DNA from: CALAMC01 sp964459465
GTDB taxonomy: Bacteria; Zixibacteria; MSB-5A5; GN15; PGXB01
Direction: 5' to 3'
Assembly (NCBI GenBank): GCA_964459465.1
Contig: CAYWLR010000002.1
Span: 124,001 to 188,000, forward strand
Length of the DNA: 64,000 bases
Below the pieces are notes generated by a model. The model saw nothing but the letters and a program-made list of their open reading frames with translations. It did no database searches and was not told the origin of the DNA. The translations under genes were made by a program, and so were the position numbers. Shown piece by piece: positions 17,082-26,900 of the stretch; the first letter of the stretch is position 1, and each line of letters opens with the position of its first letter.

Positions 17082-18575
17082 ATGAAACGGTTCTCTCGCT
17101 CCATAATAATAACGGCAGCGGCAGTATTTATCTGTGGCTTTTCATACTCGTTGGCCGCGACCATCGAGGATTTTCTGATCAAAGATTCCACCCGAACCTG
17201 GCTTTTTTCCAAAGATAGTATTGAGCTGGGCTATCTGAAATCGACATACAAGGGAGTGACCGACTGTCAGGGTCTTGAAGCGCACTGGATCGAGGAAATC
17301 CTCGACCTTGATTTTACTAAAATTCAGGCGCCGGCGGTCATTTCGATGCATAACAATCACTATGTCGATTTGTACAATGCTTATATCGGCGATTCCATGA
17401 GGGTCGTTGCCAATGGTATTCCGCAGGGCCTGGAACTGGTGCATCGGGGCGATTCCCTTTATGGATCTGCCCGGAATGTCGCCCGCAACGAAGTCGCCAT
17501 GCCGCTTCGCCCCGGCATGATGGCGCTGGATAATAACATGATCGACCAGATGGAACTGATTTTCGCACTGACCGATCTCAACGTCGGCGACACCCTGTCC
17601 GATACCTTTTTCGTAGCTCAATTCGTCTTCCGCGCCGAATTCGAGTTCATCGTGGATTCTGTAATTGCGCTTCAGGTCGGAGATGAAATCGATTCGGTCT
17701 TCGCAATGAGAATGCTGGCGCCCATGAAGCAGAATATATTATTTTCCCATAGTTTTGGTCTGCTCAAAATTATTGACCCCGTTCAGGGATTTGAAATCAC
17801 TCTCATTGACAAACAGACGGGACAACCGTACGGCATGACCGTCGCCAAATCCTCTTCCGGATTCTTCGGCGCTTTGCCGCTTTACCTGTTTTATATTCTG
17901 GTCGGTCTTGTTTTCAGCATTTTCGTGATAAAAAGATACTTCAACCGTCTGGAAACTTATGTCATGCTCATTCTCGGGGCGGCGGGATTCTCGCTGTTGC
18001 GATATACCCAGGTTCCGCTTCAGAACTGGTATGGTATCAATTATGCTATTCCGGGACTGCAGGCTGGAGAATCCCTATATTATTACGCCGCCGTGCAGGC
18101 GCTGTTTTCCGGCCTCATACAGGAAACGCTCAAACTCATCCCGCTGATTTTGATCATGATATCCCGTCCGCCGTCCAAAAAATCCCTGGTCGTCCTGGGC
18201 ATGTTTACCGGCATGGGATTCGGCATTATGGAAGCCTGTGCCATCACCGGCGTCGCATATAAAACCGGATTGATGCCCTTTTTCTCATGGGGCACTTTCG
18301 AGCGCATTTTCGCCATTTTATTTCATACTTCCACCGGAGCCGCTCTTGGCTACGCAGTCGCGGGCGGCTGGAAGAAAGTCCCGGCCATCTGGCTTTTAAT
18401 GGTATTGATTCACTCCTTCAGCAATCTTTTGATTGTTTTTTATCAGAAGGAGATGATCGGTCTGGCGCCTCTGGAATTGATCGTCGCCGCCATTGATATT
18501 GTCCTGGCGATATTGGTCTGGCTGGCCGTGAGAGGGGCGGCGCGGACTGATCGCGTGGCTCCGAGGCCAAATTAA
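17082..18575 (+). CDS. PrsW-like intramembrane protease with exported N-terminal domain
   Basis: A 497-residue protein. Signal peptide at 1-26 ('SIIITAAAVFICGFSYSLAA'), then a secreted domain of about 230 residues, then six or seven membrane helices from residue 265. The helices carry motifs of the PrsW/CPBP glutamic-protease superfamily: 'GLIQETLKLIP' (usual EExxK appears as QETLK, 347-351), 'GMGFGIMEA' (E384), 'FERIFAILFHTSTGAALGY' (H415) and 'LIHSFSN' (H444). It follows hisS by 17 bp with GGAGG before the ATG. Substrate unknown. The long exported N-terminus is not typical of PrsW. Confidence 0.65.
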   Translation: MKRFSRSIIITAAAVFICGFSYSLAATIEDFLIKDSTRTWLFSKDSIELGYLKSTYKGVTDCQGLEAHWIEEILDLDFTKIQAPAVISMHNNHYVDLYNAYIGDSMRVVANGIPQGLELVHRGDSLYGSARNVARNEVAMPLRPGMMALDNNMIDQMELIFALTDLNVGDTLSDTFFVAQFVFRAEFEFIVDSVIALQVGDEIDSVFAMRMLAPMKQNILFSHSFGLLKIIDPVQGFEITLIDKQTGQPYGMTVAKSSSGFFGALPLYLFYILVGLVFSIFVIKRYFNRLETYVMLILGAAGFSLLRYTQVPLQNWYGINYAIPGLQAGESLYYYAAVQALFSGLIQETLKLIPLILIMISRPPSKKSLVVLGMFTGMGFGIMEACAITGVAYKTGLMPFFSWGTFERIFAILFHTSTGAALGYAVAGGWKKVPAIWLLMVLIHSFSNLLIVFYQKEMIGLAPLELIVAAIDIVLAILVWLAVRGAARTDRVAPRPN

Positions 18576-18652
18576 ATTGACAATACTTTCGACGTTTGCT
18601 ATTTTGAACGTGGCGTTGTTAAACGGTGTCTTTATTGCCGGAGGAATTTGAA

Positions 18653-19885
18653 ATGCCGAAATTGTCCCGAAGAGGCCTTGATATACCGTCGTCGCCGATG
18701 AGAAAACTGGCGCCGTACGCCGAAGCCGCCAAAAAGAAGGGGCGGATTATATACCGTCTCAATATCGGTCAGCCCGATATTGAAACGCCGGAAGCGGCCC
18801 TGAATGCCGTCAAAAATTGCGACCTGAAAGTCATCGAATACTCGCATTCGGCCGGCATAGAATCCTATCGCCGCCGTCTTGTCGAGTATTATAAACGCTA
18901 CCGAATCGACATCGATTACACCGATATTCTCGTCACCACCGGCGGCAGCGAGGCCATTGTATTTGCCTTCATGTCGGCGCTTAATCCCGACGATGAAGTC
19001 ATCATCCCGGAACCATTTTATGCCAACTACAACGGCTTTGCCGTCATGGCCGGAGTTAAAATCAAACCGATCACGGCCGCCATCGAAAACGGCTTTGCCC
19101 TTCCCCCGATTTCGGATTTCGAAAAGAAGATTTCGGCCAAAACCAAAGGGATTCTCATCTGCAATCCCAACAACCCGACCGGATACATGTATTCCCGCCG
19201 CGAACTGGAGGCTTTGCGAGATATTGTCAAAAAGCATGACCTGTTCCTTTTCGCCGATGAAGTTTACAAAGAATTCTGCTATGACGGCCTCGAATTCGTT
19301 TCGGCTCTGCATATTAAAGGCATCGAAGAGCATGTCGTTGTTCTCGATTCCGTTTCCAAGCGCTACAGCGCCTGCGGGATGCGCATCGGTTCCATGGTTT
19401 CGCGCAACAAGGATATTATTGCCACGGCTCTTAAATTCGGGCAGGCCCGTTTGAGTCCGCCGACCTATGGCCAGATCGCGGCCGAGGCGGCTATCGACAC
19501 CCCGGACTCATATTTCAAACAGGTTCAGACCGAATATGTCAAACGCCGCGATATCGTGGTCGAATCATTGCGCAAAATAGAGGGAGTTGTCTGTCCCAAA
19601 CCGACCGGGGCATTTTATATCGCCGCCCGGTTGCCCATTGATGACGCCGACCGGTTCTGCCAGTGGCTTCTCGAAGATTTCGAATATGAAAATCAGACCG
19701 TCATGCTGGCGCCGATGGCGGGCTTTTATGCCACGCCGGGGCTGGGCAAGGATGAAGTCAGAATCGGGTATGTTCTTAAAGTCGAATCGCTGAAAAAAGC
19801 CATGAAATGCCTGGATGAAGCTCTTAAAATCTATCCCGGTCGGACAGAATCGGCGGCGGCCCGGGCGGTTTCAAACAGCGGTTAA
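18653..19885 (+). CDS. Class I/II pyridoxal-phosphate aminotransferase
   Basis: About 410 residues from the ATG at 18653, chosen because GGAGG lies 8 bp upstream; a GTG at 18626 is less likely. Fold-type I landmarks: 'RLNIGQPDIETPEAAL', 'ILVTTGGSEAIVFAFM', 'GILICNPNNPTGYMYSRREL', 'LFADEVYKEF' and 'VVLDSVSKRYSACGMRIGS', with the lysine that forms the Schiff base (SK). It belongs to the aspartate/aromatic aminotransferase group; the exact substrate cannot be read from sequence. It stands between the PrsW-like gene and the ROK kinase. Confidence 0.88.
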   Translation: MPKLSRRGLDIPSSPMRKLAPYAEAAKKKGRIIYRLNIGQPDIETPEAALNAVKNCDLKVIEYSHSAGIESYRRRLVEYYKRYRIDIDYTDILVTTGGSEAIVFAFMSALNPDDEVIIPEPFYANYNGFAVMAGVKIKPITAAIENGFALPPISDFEKKISAKTKGILICNPNNPTGYMYSRRELEALRDIVKKHDLFLFADEVYKEFCYDGLEFVSALHIKGIEEHVVVLDSVSKRYSACGMRIGSMVSRNKDIIATALKFGQARLSPPTYGQIAAEAAIDTPDSYFKQVQTEYVKRRDIVVESLRKIEGVVCPKPTGAFYIAARLPIDDADRFCQWLLEDFEYENQTVMLAPMAGFYATPGLGKDEVRIGYVLKVESLKKAMKCLDEALKIYPGRTESAAARAVSNSG

Positions 19886-19911
19886 ATATAAAATTTTAAA
19901 GACGTTAAATT

Positions 19912-20898
19912 ATGAGTGATGTCAATCATTACGCCGGCATCGATATCGGCGCTTCCAATATCAAATATGGTATAGTCAATTCCAAGGGTGAGATTATTTT
20001 CCGCGAACAAAAACCGTCGCTCGTGGAAAAAGGCTCGATGCCCCTGATGCATCTGGTGACCAACATCGCCGAAAATCTTCTGCTTCGCGCCGCCGAGGAT
20101 GAATTGAATGTCCAGTGGCTGGGCGTCGGTTCGCCCGGGGCCATCGACAACCTGACCGGAACCGTCAAAGGTCGTTGCCCCAATATCCCTGACTGGGTCG
20201 GGATGAATATCGCCGGGCATTTACGCGAGCATCTCAACATGCCCGTTTACGTGGACAACGATGCTAATGTCGTTGCCCTCGGCGAATTTCGCTTCGGAGC
20301 GGCCAAAAGATTTTCCTCGGTTATTTGTATCACTATGGGAACCGGAATCGGCGGCGGGATAATAATCAATAAACAGCTCTGGCGGGGGGCGAGCTTTTCC
20401 GCCGGAGAAATCGGCCATATAATCGTCAATGAAAACGGCCGACCCTGCAAATGCGGAAACAAAGGTTGCCTTGAAACGTATTGTGCATCACAGCCCATAA
20501 TTGACCGGACCAAAGAAAAGCTGGCTGTCCGGATGACCGAAACGATGAACGAACTTTTAGAAGGCAGTATAGAAAACCTGACCATAAAGAAGCTTTTTGC
20601 CGCAGGCAAAAAGTCCGATGAAATCGCCCTCGAAGTCATCGAGGATACCGGCCGCATTATGGGGGCGGCCCTTTCCGGCGTGGTCAATCTGTTCAATCCG
20701 GAGGCGTTGGTTTTCGGCGGCGGGGTAGTCGACGGCGGCGCCGGATTAGTCGAGGTAATTGGAGCCGAAATCCGCAAACGGGCCTTCCCATCGGCTACCG
20801 AGAACCTGCGCATTCTCAAAGCCGAACTGGGCAACAACGCCGGGTTTATCGGGGCCGGGCTGCTGGGTGAATATAAAACAGGGAATAATTTCTCATGA
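19912..20898 (+). CDS. ROK-family sugar kinase (glucokinase-like)
   Basis: A 328-residue ATP-dependent hexose kinase. N-terminal phosphate loop 'YAGIDIGASNIKYGIVNSKG', sugar site 'VYVDNDANVVALGEF', second phosphate loop 'ITMGTGIGGGIIIN', and the ROK zinc-binding motif 'HIIVNENGRPCKCGNKGCLE', which holds three cysteines and the conserved His. Lack of a helix-turn-helix N-terminus argues for a kinase rather than a ROK repressor. Glucose is the likeliest substrate by family. Its stop overlaps the next gene by 4 bp. Confidence 0.88.
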   Translation: MSDVNHYAGIDIGASNIKYGIVNSKGEIIFREQKPSLVEKGSMPLMHLVTNIAENLLLRAAEDELNVQWLGVGSPGAIDNLTGTVKGRCPNIPDWVGMNIAGHLREHLNMPVYVDNDANVVALGEFRFGAAKRFSSVICITMGTGIGGGIIINKQLWRGASFSAGEIGHIIVNENGRPCKCGNKGCLETYCASQPIIDRTKEKLAVRMTETMNELLEGSIENLTIKKLFAAGKKSDEIALEVIEDTGRIMGAALSGVVNLFNPEALVFGGGVVDGGAGLVEVIGAEIRKRAFPSATENLRILKAELGNNAGFIGAGLLGEYKTGNNFS

Positions 20899-21266
20899 GC
20901 GAAAACAAAGATCAAACTCCGCTGATTATTAAAATTTTAGCCTGGTATGGCATCCTGTTCGGGTGCTCCTATATTGTTTATGGAACTGTGAGCATCATTC
21001 TGGGGATTCTCGACCGCAACTACAGCACGGTGGGGAAGGATTTTTTGATCAGCCTCTATGGCATCCCGATGTTGGTCGCGGCACTGGGCTTTAAGAATAT
21101 TCAGCGCTGGGGATGGATCGGCTATGCCGCATTGCTTGCGGTTGTGGTCCTTATCGCCTTTATTTCTCGGACCGATTCCAATGGTATTATCGTGGGGATA
21201 CTTTCCCTCGCGGCGTTGGGGGGACTGATGTCTCCGGGCGTGAGAAAACATTTTTTCCAGGCCTAA
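20895..21266 (+). CDS. Small integral membrane protein of unknown function
   Basis: A 123-residue protein translationally coupled to the ROK kinase (ATGA overlap). Four hydrophobic stretches (about 12-38, 50-65, 72-90 and 96-110) suggest a compact four-helix membrane protein. No recognised domain. It ends just before the tRNA-Phe promoter. Confidence 0.65.
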   Translation: MSENKDQTPLIIKILAWYGILFGCSYIVYGTVSIILGILDRNYSTVGKDFLISLYGIPMLVAALGFKNIQRWGWIGYAALLAVVVLIAFISRTDSNGIIVGILSLAALGGLMSPGVRKHFFQA

Positions 21267-21273
21267 AAAACCG

Positions 21274-21301
21274 TTGACTTCGGACGAAAATTAAATACAT
21301 T
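21274..21301 (+). promoter_or_regulatory. Likely promoter of tRNA-Phe
   Basis: TTGACT (21274-21279), a 16-bp spacer, TACATT (21296-21301), ending 22 bp before the tRNA. The fit is fair; spacing is one short of the optimum. Confidence 0.55.
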
Positions 21302-21323
21302 GGCTCAAGTCTTTTGGTAAATT

Positions 21324-21396
<73 letters not shown>

Positions 21397-21514
21397 TTTT
21401 TGATTGCAATTATCCCAACGCTGATTCACTATAAGAATTCAGAACCTGCGGGCGGTGTGGCACCTAGTATCAAGTTGGAGAAATTTGACATAAAAATCAG
21501 ACCATTAATAAAAA

Positions 21515-21587
21515 AGCCACCGTGCGGCATCGAACCGCAGACCTGCTGATTACGAATCAGCTGCTCTACCAGCTGAGCTACGGTGGC
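21515..21587 (-). tRNA. tRNA-Thr(CGT)
   Basis: On the minus strand the acceptor GCCACCG/CGGTGGC pairs fully, with D-stem GCTC/GAGC, anticodon stem GCTGA/TCAGC around TTCGTAA (anticodon CGT, reading ACG) and a good T-arm. The discriminator is U. CCA is not encoded and a run of six T including the discriminator follows, which may help end transcription. It is convergent with tRNA-Phe. Confidence 0.96.
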
Positions 21588-21602
21588 TTGATTTGAACGT
21601 CT

Positions 21603-21630
21603 AATATATATCTATTTCGACATTTGTAAA
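21603..21630 (-). promoter_or_regulatory. Likely promoter of tRNA-Thr
   Basis: Minus strand TTTACA (21630-21625), 16-bp spacer, TATATT (21608-21603), with the tRNA starting 15 bp further on. Reasonable but not consensus. Confidence 0.5.
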
Positions 21631-21653
21631 CGAAAATTTGCGGCCAAAATCCC

Positions 21654-22487
21654 CTACCCCTTTTCGGGCGAGATGATACCGAAAATGCCGCCTTCGTAAT
21701 CGAGTCGCTGACCGAAAAACATGCGGAGCGACGGCTGCCGGTAATGGAATCCGTTATTTAACAATATTTCCACCGCCTCCTGGTTCAATTCGGGAGTCCC
21801 GATCAGAAGACCGCTCTGGCTGTATTTGTCCAGAATCATTTCCAGAAGTTTGACAAACCCGGATGAATCCAACGCCAGAATCGGCCCGACAAAATAGGAG
21901 CCGTCGGCGCGTGGCCGCACCGCGGCATAACCGTCGAGCGTCTCATACCCGACATTTATTATCCCGTCGGGAAATTCATCGTGCAACCGTTTTATTACCC
22001 GTCCTCTATCGAGCCCGGTTATGCGCGCGTCGAATTTGATTATATCATCTATGGCCACCGCTCCGGGTTTAATTTCCCTGGGGTTGTTTTTAAATTCCCG
22101 GGCCGGACGATGCATGCGTAATGACAAATACTTATCGAAAAAGCCCAGTCGCCGATACAAAGGGGTGGCCTCAATAACACCATCGAGTTCTATGGAATGC
22201 ACCCCTTTCGATTGGACATAATTCATGGCGATCTTCATCAGGGCTTCGCCGATACCTTTGCCCCGCTCTTTTCTATCGACGATCAGGCTGGCCAGGAAGG
22301 CATAATGGTTGTAAATAATCGAGGTAATCGTCCCGACCGGGCGGCCGTCGATTTCGGCGAGAAAACATCCCTCGGGCTCGAAATCATAAAGCCGGTTATA
22401 ATCGGCCACGCCATTGCCCCAGCCTTCCTCTCCGGCCAGCGCCGCCAGATATTGAAGTTCATCGCGCGTCATGGTTCTTATATTCAT
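21654..22487 (-). CDS. GNAT acetyltransferase with C-terminal second GNAT-like domain
   Basis: About 277 residues from the ATG at 22487, preceded by AAGGA; an ATG at 22511 is possible. The first domain has the acetyl-CoA signature 'DRKERGKGIGEALM' and 'EATPLYRRLGFFDKYLSLRM'. The second half ('AAVRPRADGSYFVGPILALD', 'EAVEILLNNGFHYRQPSLRM') resembles the degenerate GNAT-18 domain of YitH-like proteins. Substrate unknown. A terminator upstream (22542-22570) separates it from the dockerin gene. Confidence 0.82.
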   Translation of the reverse strand: MNIRTMTRDELQYLAALAGEEGWGNGVADYNRLYDFEPEGCFLAEIDGRPVGTITSIIYNHYAFLASLIVDRKERGKGIGEALMKIAMNYVQSKGVHSIELDGVIEATPLYRRLGFFDKYLSLRMHRPAREFKNNPREIKPGAVAIDDIIKFDARITGLDRGRVIKRLHDEFPDGIINVGYETLDGYAAVRPRADGSYFVGPILALDSSGFVKLLEMILDKYSQSGLLIGTPELNQEAVEILLNNGFHYRQPSLRMFFGQRLDYEGGIFGIISPEKG

Positions 22488-22541
22488 CAACGGTTCCTTG
22501 TTTGCATTCATATTCTGACCGGTCAAAATACAAAAGTTCAA

Positions 22542-22570
22542 ATAAAAAAGCCCGCCAAATCGGCGGGCCT
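22542..22570 (-). terminator. Rho-independent terminator of the dockerin gene
   Basis: Minus-strand stem GCCCGCC/GGCGGGC (22550-22568, short AT loop) followed by six T (22549-22544). It lies 23 bp after the dockerin gene stop. Confidence 0.85.
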
Positions 22571-22592
22571 GATGTTATTTTTACCTCGAAGC

Positions 22593-23813
22593 TTACTTGC
22601 CTTCACAAATAGTCTGCCAGCCGCTATAGCGGCATGGCTGCGGGTCGCCGATGGGTTCGGTATAAATCATGTCAATAAGCGAGAGAATATCCAACAGGTT
22701 AACGACGCAATCGCAGTTGAAATCGCCTTTCCAGGTTTCTTCCGGTGCAAAACCCTTGGTGTAAATATTATCTATTAGCATCAGGATATCCAGCAGATTA
22801 TACTGGTCATCACTGTTTATATCACCTATTAGACATTTAAGGACAGTCAGGCTTCCATTATTGACCACCACTTTGAATGTATCCACGCTTGTGACCTCTC
22901 TGAAATCGACAAAAATGGAGTCATAGGGTGGCTCATACACGCGCTCCCAACCCAGACATATTTCGTTGTCGGGAGGTATCCATAATTGACACTTGAAAAA
23001 ATGCGTATCGGGAATAGTGTCGATTCTCTTGCCGATAAGATTGCAGTACCGGTCATGAAACATTGGGGCAACATCCGGCGAGGACCTGGGAAGATAGATA
23101 TGGACGTCACGGTCGGTCGTTGTATCGGGAATGTCATAAATATCGGCATAAACCTTTAAAAACAGCCCCTCTTCTGAACGCGGGGGAATTCCGTCGATTT
23201 CATAAGGCCAGTATAGATCAGCAACACCCAATATTTTAAGGTCATAGTATTGGCCACATAAAGATCTCGTATGCAACCAGCTCCAACCGCCGGTCAGAGT
23301 ACCGACCGTATCGAGGCTTCCGGCACAAGCCGAGACTCGTTCCACCGAAGTTGAATCATACCCGGCCAGAAATATCGAGTCAAGACATGAATCTTCAACC
23401 ATATCCCAGCAATGCCAGTAACCAAGCGTAAACTCCGAATCGATGCAAAAATCGCCGTTATATTGGGTACAAAACCAGCCATTGGTACATTTTATATATT
23501 TCAGGCACGTCTCGCCCTCATATTGGTCACAGGCCCAGTATGTGGTAACGTCGATGGAATCATTGGTGTCGATAAATTTCATGATATCCGGTTGTCCCAA
23601 AATCATCCACAATTGAAACATGAAAACAGTGTCGGTCACGTTACGAAGATAAATGGGAATGGTCGCCCCTTTCTGCCCGGGACAGGCGAATGCGTCGTCA
23701 ACGGTTAATTCGAGAATCGGCTCCGCCGCCATTCCCACAAGAGGAAAAAGAAATGCTGCTGCAATAATCAAAAGCACTTCCGCATGACAATAGATAATAC
23801 GGCGATACCACAT
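22593..23813 (-). CDS. Exported cysteine-rich protein with paired type I dockerin repeats
   Basis: About 406 residues from the ATG at 23813, which has GGAGG ten bases upstream. Signal sequence: 'VLLIIAAAFLFPLVGMAAEP'. The body (about 30-330) is cysteine-rich ('YWACDQYEGETCLKYIKCTN') and matches nothing I recognise. The C-terminus has two calcium-loop dockerin repeats, 'GDINSDDQYNLLDILMLID' and 'GDFNCDCVVNLLDILSLID', then a short Cys-containing tail. Dockerins pair with cohesins in cellulosomes; in this lineage they are more likely surface or sorting modules (inference). It has its own promoter and terminator. Confidence 0.8.
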   Translation of the reverse strand: MWYRRIIYCHAEVLLIIAAAFLFPLVGMAAEPILELTVDDAFACPGQKGATIPIYLRNVTDTVFMFQLWMILGQPDIMKFIDTNDSIDVTTYWACDQYEGETCLKYIKCTNGWFCTQYNGDFCIDSEFTLGYWHCWDMVEDSCLDSIFLAGYDSTSVERVSACAGSLDTVGTLTGGWSWLHTRSLCGQYYDLKILGVADLYWPYEIDGIPPRSEEGLFLKVYADIYDIPDTTTDRDVHIYLPRSSPDVAPMFHDRYCNLIGKRIDTIPDTHFFKCQLWIPPDNEICLGWERVYEPPYDSIFVDFREVTSVDTFKVVVNNGSLTVLKCLIGDINSDDQYNLLDILMLIDNIYTKGFAPEETWKGDFNCDCVVNLLDILSLIDMIYTEPIGDPQPCRYSGWQTICEGK

Positions 23814-23913
23814 AACAACCAACCCTCCGCCAAGGCGTTTACAATTCCATAACTTCAACAATGATGCATATGGCCCTTGATGCGAACTTAACGCGGAGAT
23901 AGACTATATATAG

Positions 23914-23941
23914 AATATAGACGGGTTGCGGTTTTTGTCAA
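23914..23941 (-). promoter_or_regulatory. Likely promoter of the dockerin gene
   Basis: Minus strand TTGACA (23941-23936), 16-bp spacer, TATATT (23919-23914), about 100 bp upstream of the start codon. The -10 region lies in an AT-rich near-palindrome (CTATATTCTATATATAG), so it could also bind a regulator. Confidence 0.5.
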
Positions 23942-23955
23942 TCCTAAACTTATAT

Positions 23956-23981
23956 TCCGGCGGGATATAACTCCCGCCGGA
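23956..23981. other. Strong perfect hairpin after the M28 peptidase gene
   Basis: TCCGGCGGGA and TCCCGCCGGA form a perfect 10-bp stem with a 6-base loop, 13 bp beyond the peptidase stop. No U-tract follows on the minus strand (ATATAAG follows instead), so it is not a textbook terminator. It may stop or stabilise the transcript 3' end. Confidence 0.6.
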
Positions 23982-23993
23982 TGAAAAAAATCT

Positions 23994-26900
23994 TCACGGG
24001 CAATTCGGAGTTGGACCGGGCGGCACACCGTATAAGAAATCAATCAAATATAAAATGTCTATCAGGTTGACATCGCCATCGCCGTTGACATCGCCGGATT
24101 CAATCGGGTCGGGGGCATTTCCGGGCGGAATGCCATATTTGTAATCGATCAAAAACAGAATGTCGAGCAGGTCGACGTTGCCCTCATCGGTGACATCGCC
24201 GCAAATGAAGCTCGCATTGATAACGAGGCTAAATACTCGCTCATCGTGTGAGCCAAGAACATCGTCACATCCGGCAGTAAAATCAACGGTCACTTCAGCC
24301 ATAGGCGTACCGGATAAAAGGCCGGTTGCCGACAGAGTCAGTCCGGTACCATCAAGGTCGGCATTGACATCGGCCCAAACCAGCGCACCCGTGCCGCCGT
24401 TTGCGGTCAATTGGCAGGAATATTCTTCCCCAGCAACGCCGTCGGGAAGCGATAGCGTTGTAATTTCAACGGCAGAGTTGATTTCGAACTGAAAAGGTTT
24501 TTCTTTTGTCGCCCCGACCTGATCCTGCACCATGGCGGTAAATGAAATTGTCCCGGACACAACGGGAATACCGGCGAGAACGCCTTCGTCATCAAGTGTC
24601 AGCCCTGTTCCGGCCAGGTTGTTCAGCTTATCCGACCAGGTAATGGTTCCAGTTCCACCAGTAGCGCTCAACGTCTGATTGCAGGCGATGCCCTCCGTCC
24701 ATTCGGGCAATGATATGGTCGTAATGGCCAGCGCCGGATTAATAGATATTTGGAGCGATTTTTCTCCGGAGGCGCCAACCTGATCGGTCGCAAGGGCGGT
24801 AAATTCGATCAGTCCGGACACCGATGGTACTCCCGAAAGTTGTCCCGATGCAGCAAGGATCAAACCGCTACCGCTCAAGTCGCCATATTTGTCGGACCAG
24901 GCAATTGAGCCGGTGCCGCCGGTTGATGCCAGCGTTTGCGAGAAAGCAAAACCTTGCGTCCATTCCGGCAATGAAGATGTCGTTACGACGATGGACGGAT
25001 TTATAACAAACGACAGCAATTGTTCATCGGTGTTGAGGGCTTCATCGGTAACCTCGGCCGTAAACGATATAGTTGTCGATGACGATACCGTCCCGCTTAA
25101 AAGACCGGCAGAAGATAAAGTCAAGCCGGTGCCGACCAGATTGCCATATTTATCAATCCAGGTCAAACTCCCGGAGCCTCCGGTTGCCTGAAGTTGCTGG
25201 GCATAGCCATGACCGGCCGTCCAGTCGGGCAAGTCGGTGGTCGTAATCTGCGGTGCCCCGGCGCATATGTATCCGATCACTTCGACGTCGTCAATATTCC
25301 AGCCGCAGTATGTCCAGGCACCATCGGTCGTGCCCATCGTCCAGCGCAGATATACAGTCGGCTGGCCGTCGGCGATAGCCGAAATATCAATATCCATTGC
25401 AACCCAACCGCCGTCGTCGATGGTTGCTCCGTTTTGCCAGACCGTTGTCCAAGTCGAACCGTTATTGCTGACACGGATATAGGCATGGTCATAAGAAGGC
25501 TGTTCGACACCCAGCCAGCGCCAGAATTTCAACCGGGCATTGGCCATTGCGGAGCAATCGATGGCCGGACTGGTCAGATGCCTTTCCGACATATAATTTT
25601 CATAGCCGCCGTTCAAGTTATAACCATAGACATTACTTCCCGAATGACCGGACGTGGGATCAGGGCCACCGTGGTCGCCCGAACCACCGGTAGGTGTCCC
25701 CCGCTGCCAGTTGCCGCCGGAGACGGTCCACCCTTGGGCCGTTTCAAAATCATCCTGAAAAGCCGTCAGAACCTGTGTCGCCACCGTCGGTTTATAGGCC
25801 ATAGCCGGATCGGGGTAATAGATTCTTCCCCGCGTTTCTTCTTCGGCACTCATATAGTATTCGATCAAATCATCACAGCTTAATGGCGGTAAAATAGCCG
25901 TGTAGCGATTATTTGACGACTGCGGCATATCCACCGTCTGCACGACACCGCCGTTTATTTTATAATGCAACTGGCCTGTCCCGGGAACGGGCACACCGCC
26001 CGAAGTCCCCACGGCGTTGACGCCAATAGATGTTTCAACCCCCGGCAGAATATACTCCGGGGGAGCGCCGTCACGGAAAATAAATTCCAGCGACGGCACC
26101 GGAACATAATAACCGTCCACATAATAAGCCGTCGCCACCGATGCCTGCACCATGCGCGTCATGTAATCGAAATTCATATGGGACGTACTGTCCTGATACG
26201 TGTGATATACGGTTGAGAAGACGTACTCAAAAGGAAACGCGATGTCATAACCGTTTTGCGAAAAGGGATAATGATCGGAAGCCGAGATATTCCCGCTGAA
26301 ATGACCGGCGATATCAATACCATTGAGCGATGCCGCCAGATCCCGCCAGATATCGACATAAGTCGTATCCGTTCCGTGATAGAGTTTGGCGTCACCGTTA
26401 TTGCCTTCAGCGGCGCACATATCGAGGTTGAGCATCATGACAATGCTATCGCCGGCCGCCGCGGCGGCATTGGCATAGTGCCATGAGCCATAAAGTCCCT
26501 GCTCTTCCGCGTCGAACAGGATATAAATAAATGTCATATTGGTTTCGATATCGTTAAGTATACGGGCCATCTCCATGACCGCGGCCGTACCGGAACCGTT
26601 GTCATCCGCGCCGGGTGACCCCGCGACGGCATCACGATGAGCTCCCAACACAATTTGATGATCCGGAAACGTTGTTCCATACTTGATCCCGACCACATTG
26701 TATGCCTGACCCAGGCTGGCGGTGAAAGTATCAATATAGACGGAATCGAGCCCGAAATTTATCAGGCTGTTATATATCCAGTCGCGCGACAGATAATTGC
26801 CGGTGGTGGCGGTCCGGCGGTTCGGAAACGCCTGCAAAATATGAACATAAGAATACAGCGAATCATATTCGACCAGCGATATCACTGAATCCAATGTGAT

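Noticed and set aside
24207..25250. Regular repeats suggestive of a tandem array or CRISPR.
   Set aside because: The 260-bp periodicity is due to diverged Ig-like protein domains within one open frame; there are no short identical repeats with spacers.
25194..25883. Long open frame on the plus strand opposite the M28 peptidase.
   Set aside because: It is antisense to a clearly coding gene with recognisable domains, has no family resemblance and no ribosome binding site of note.
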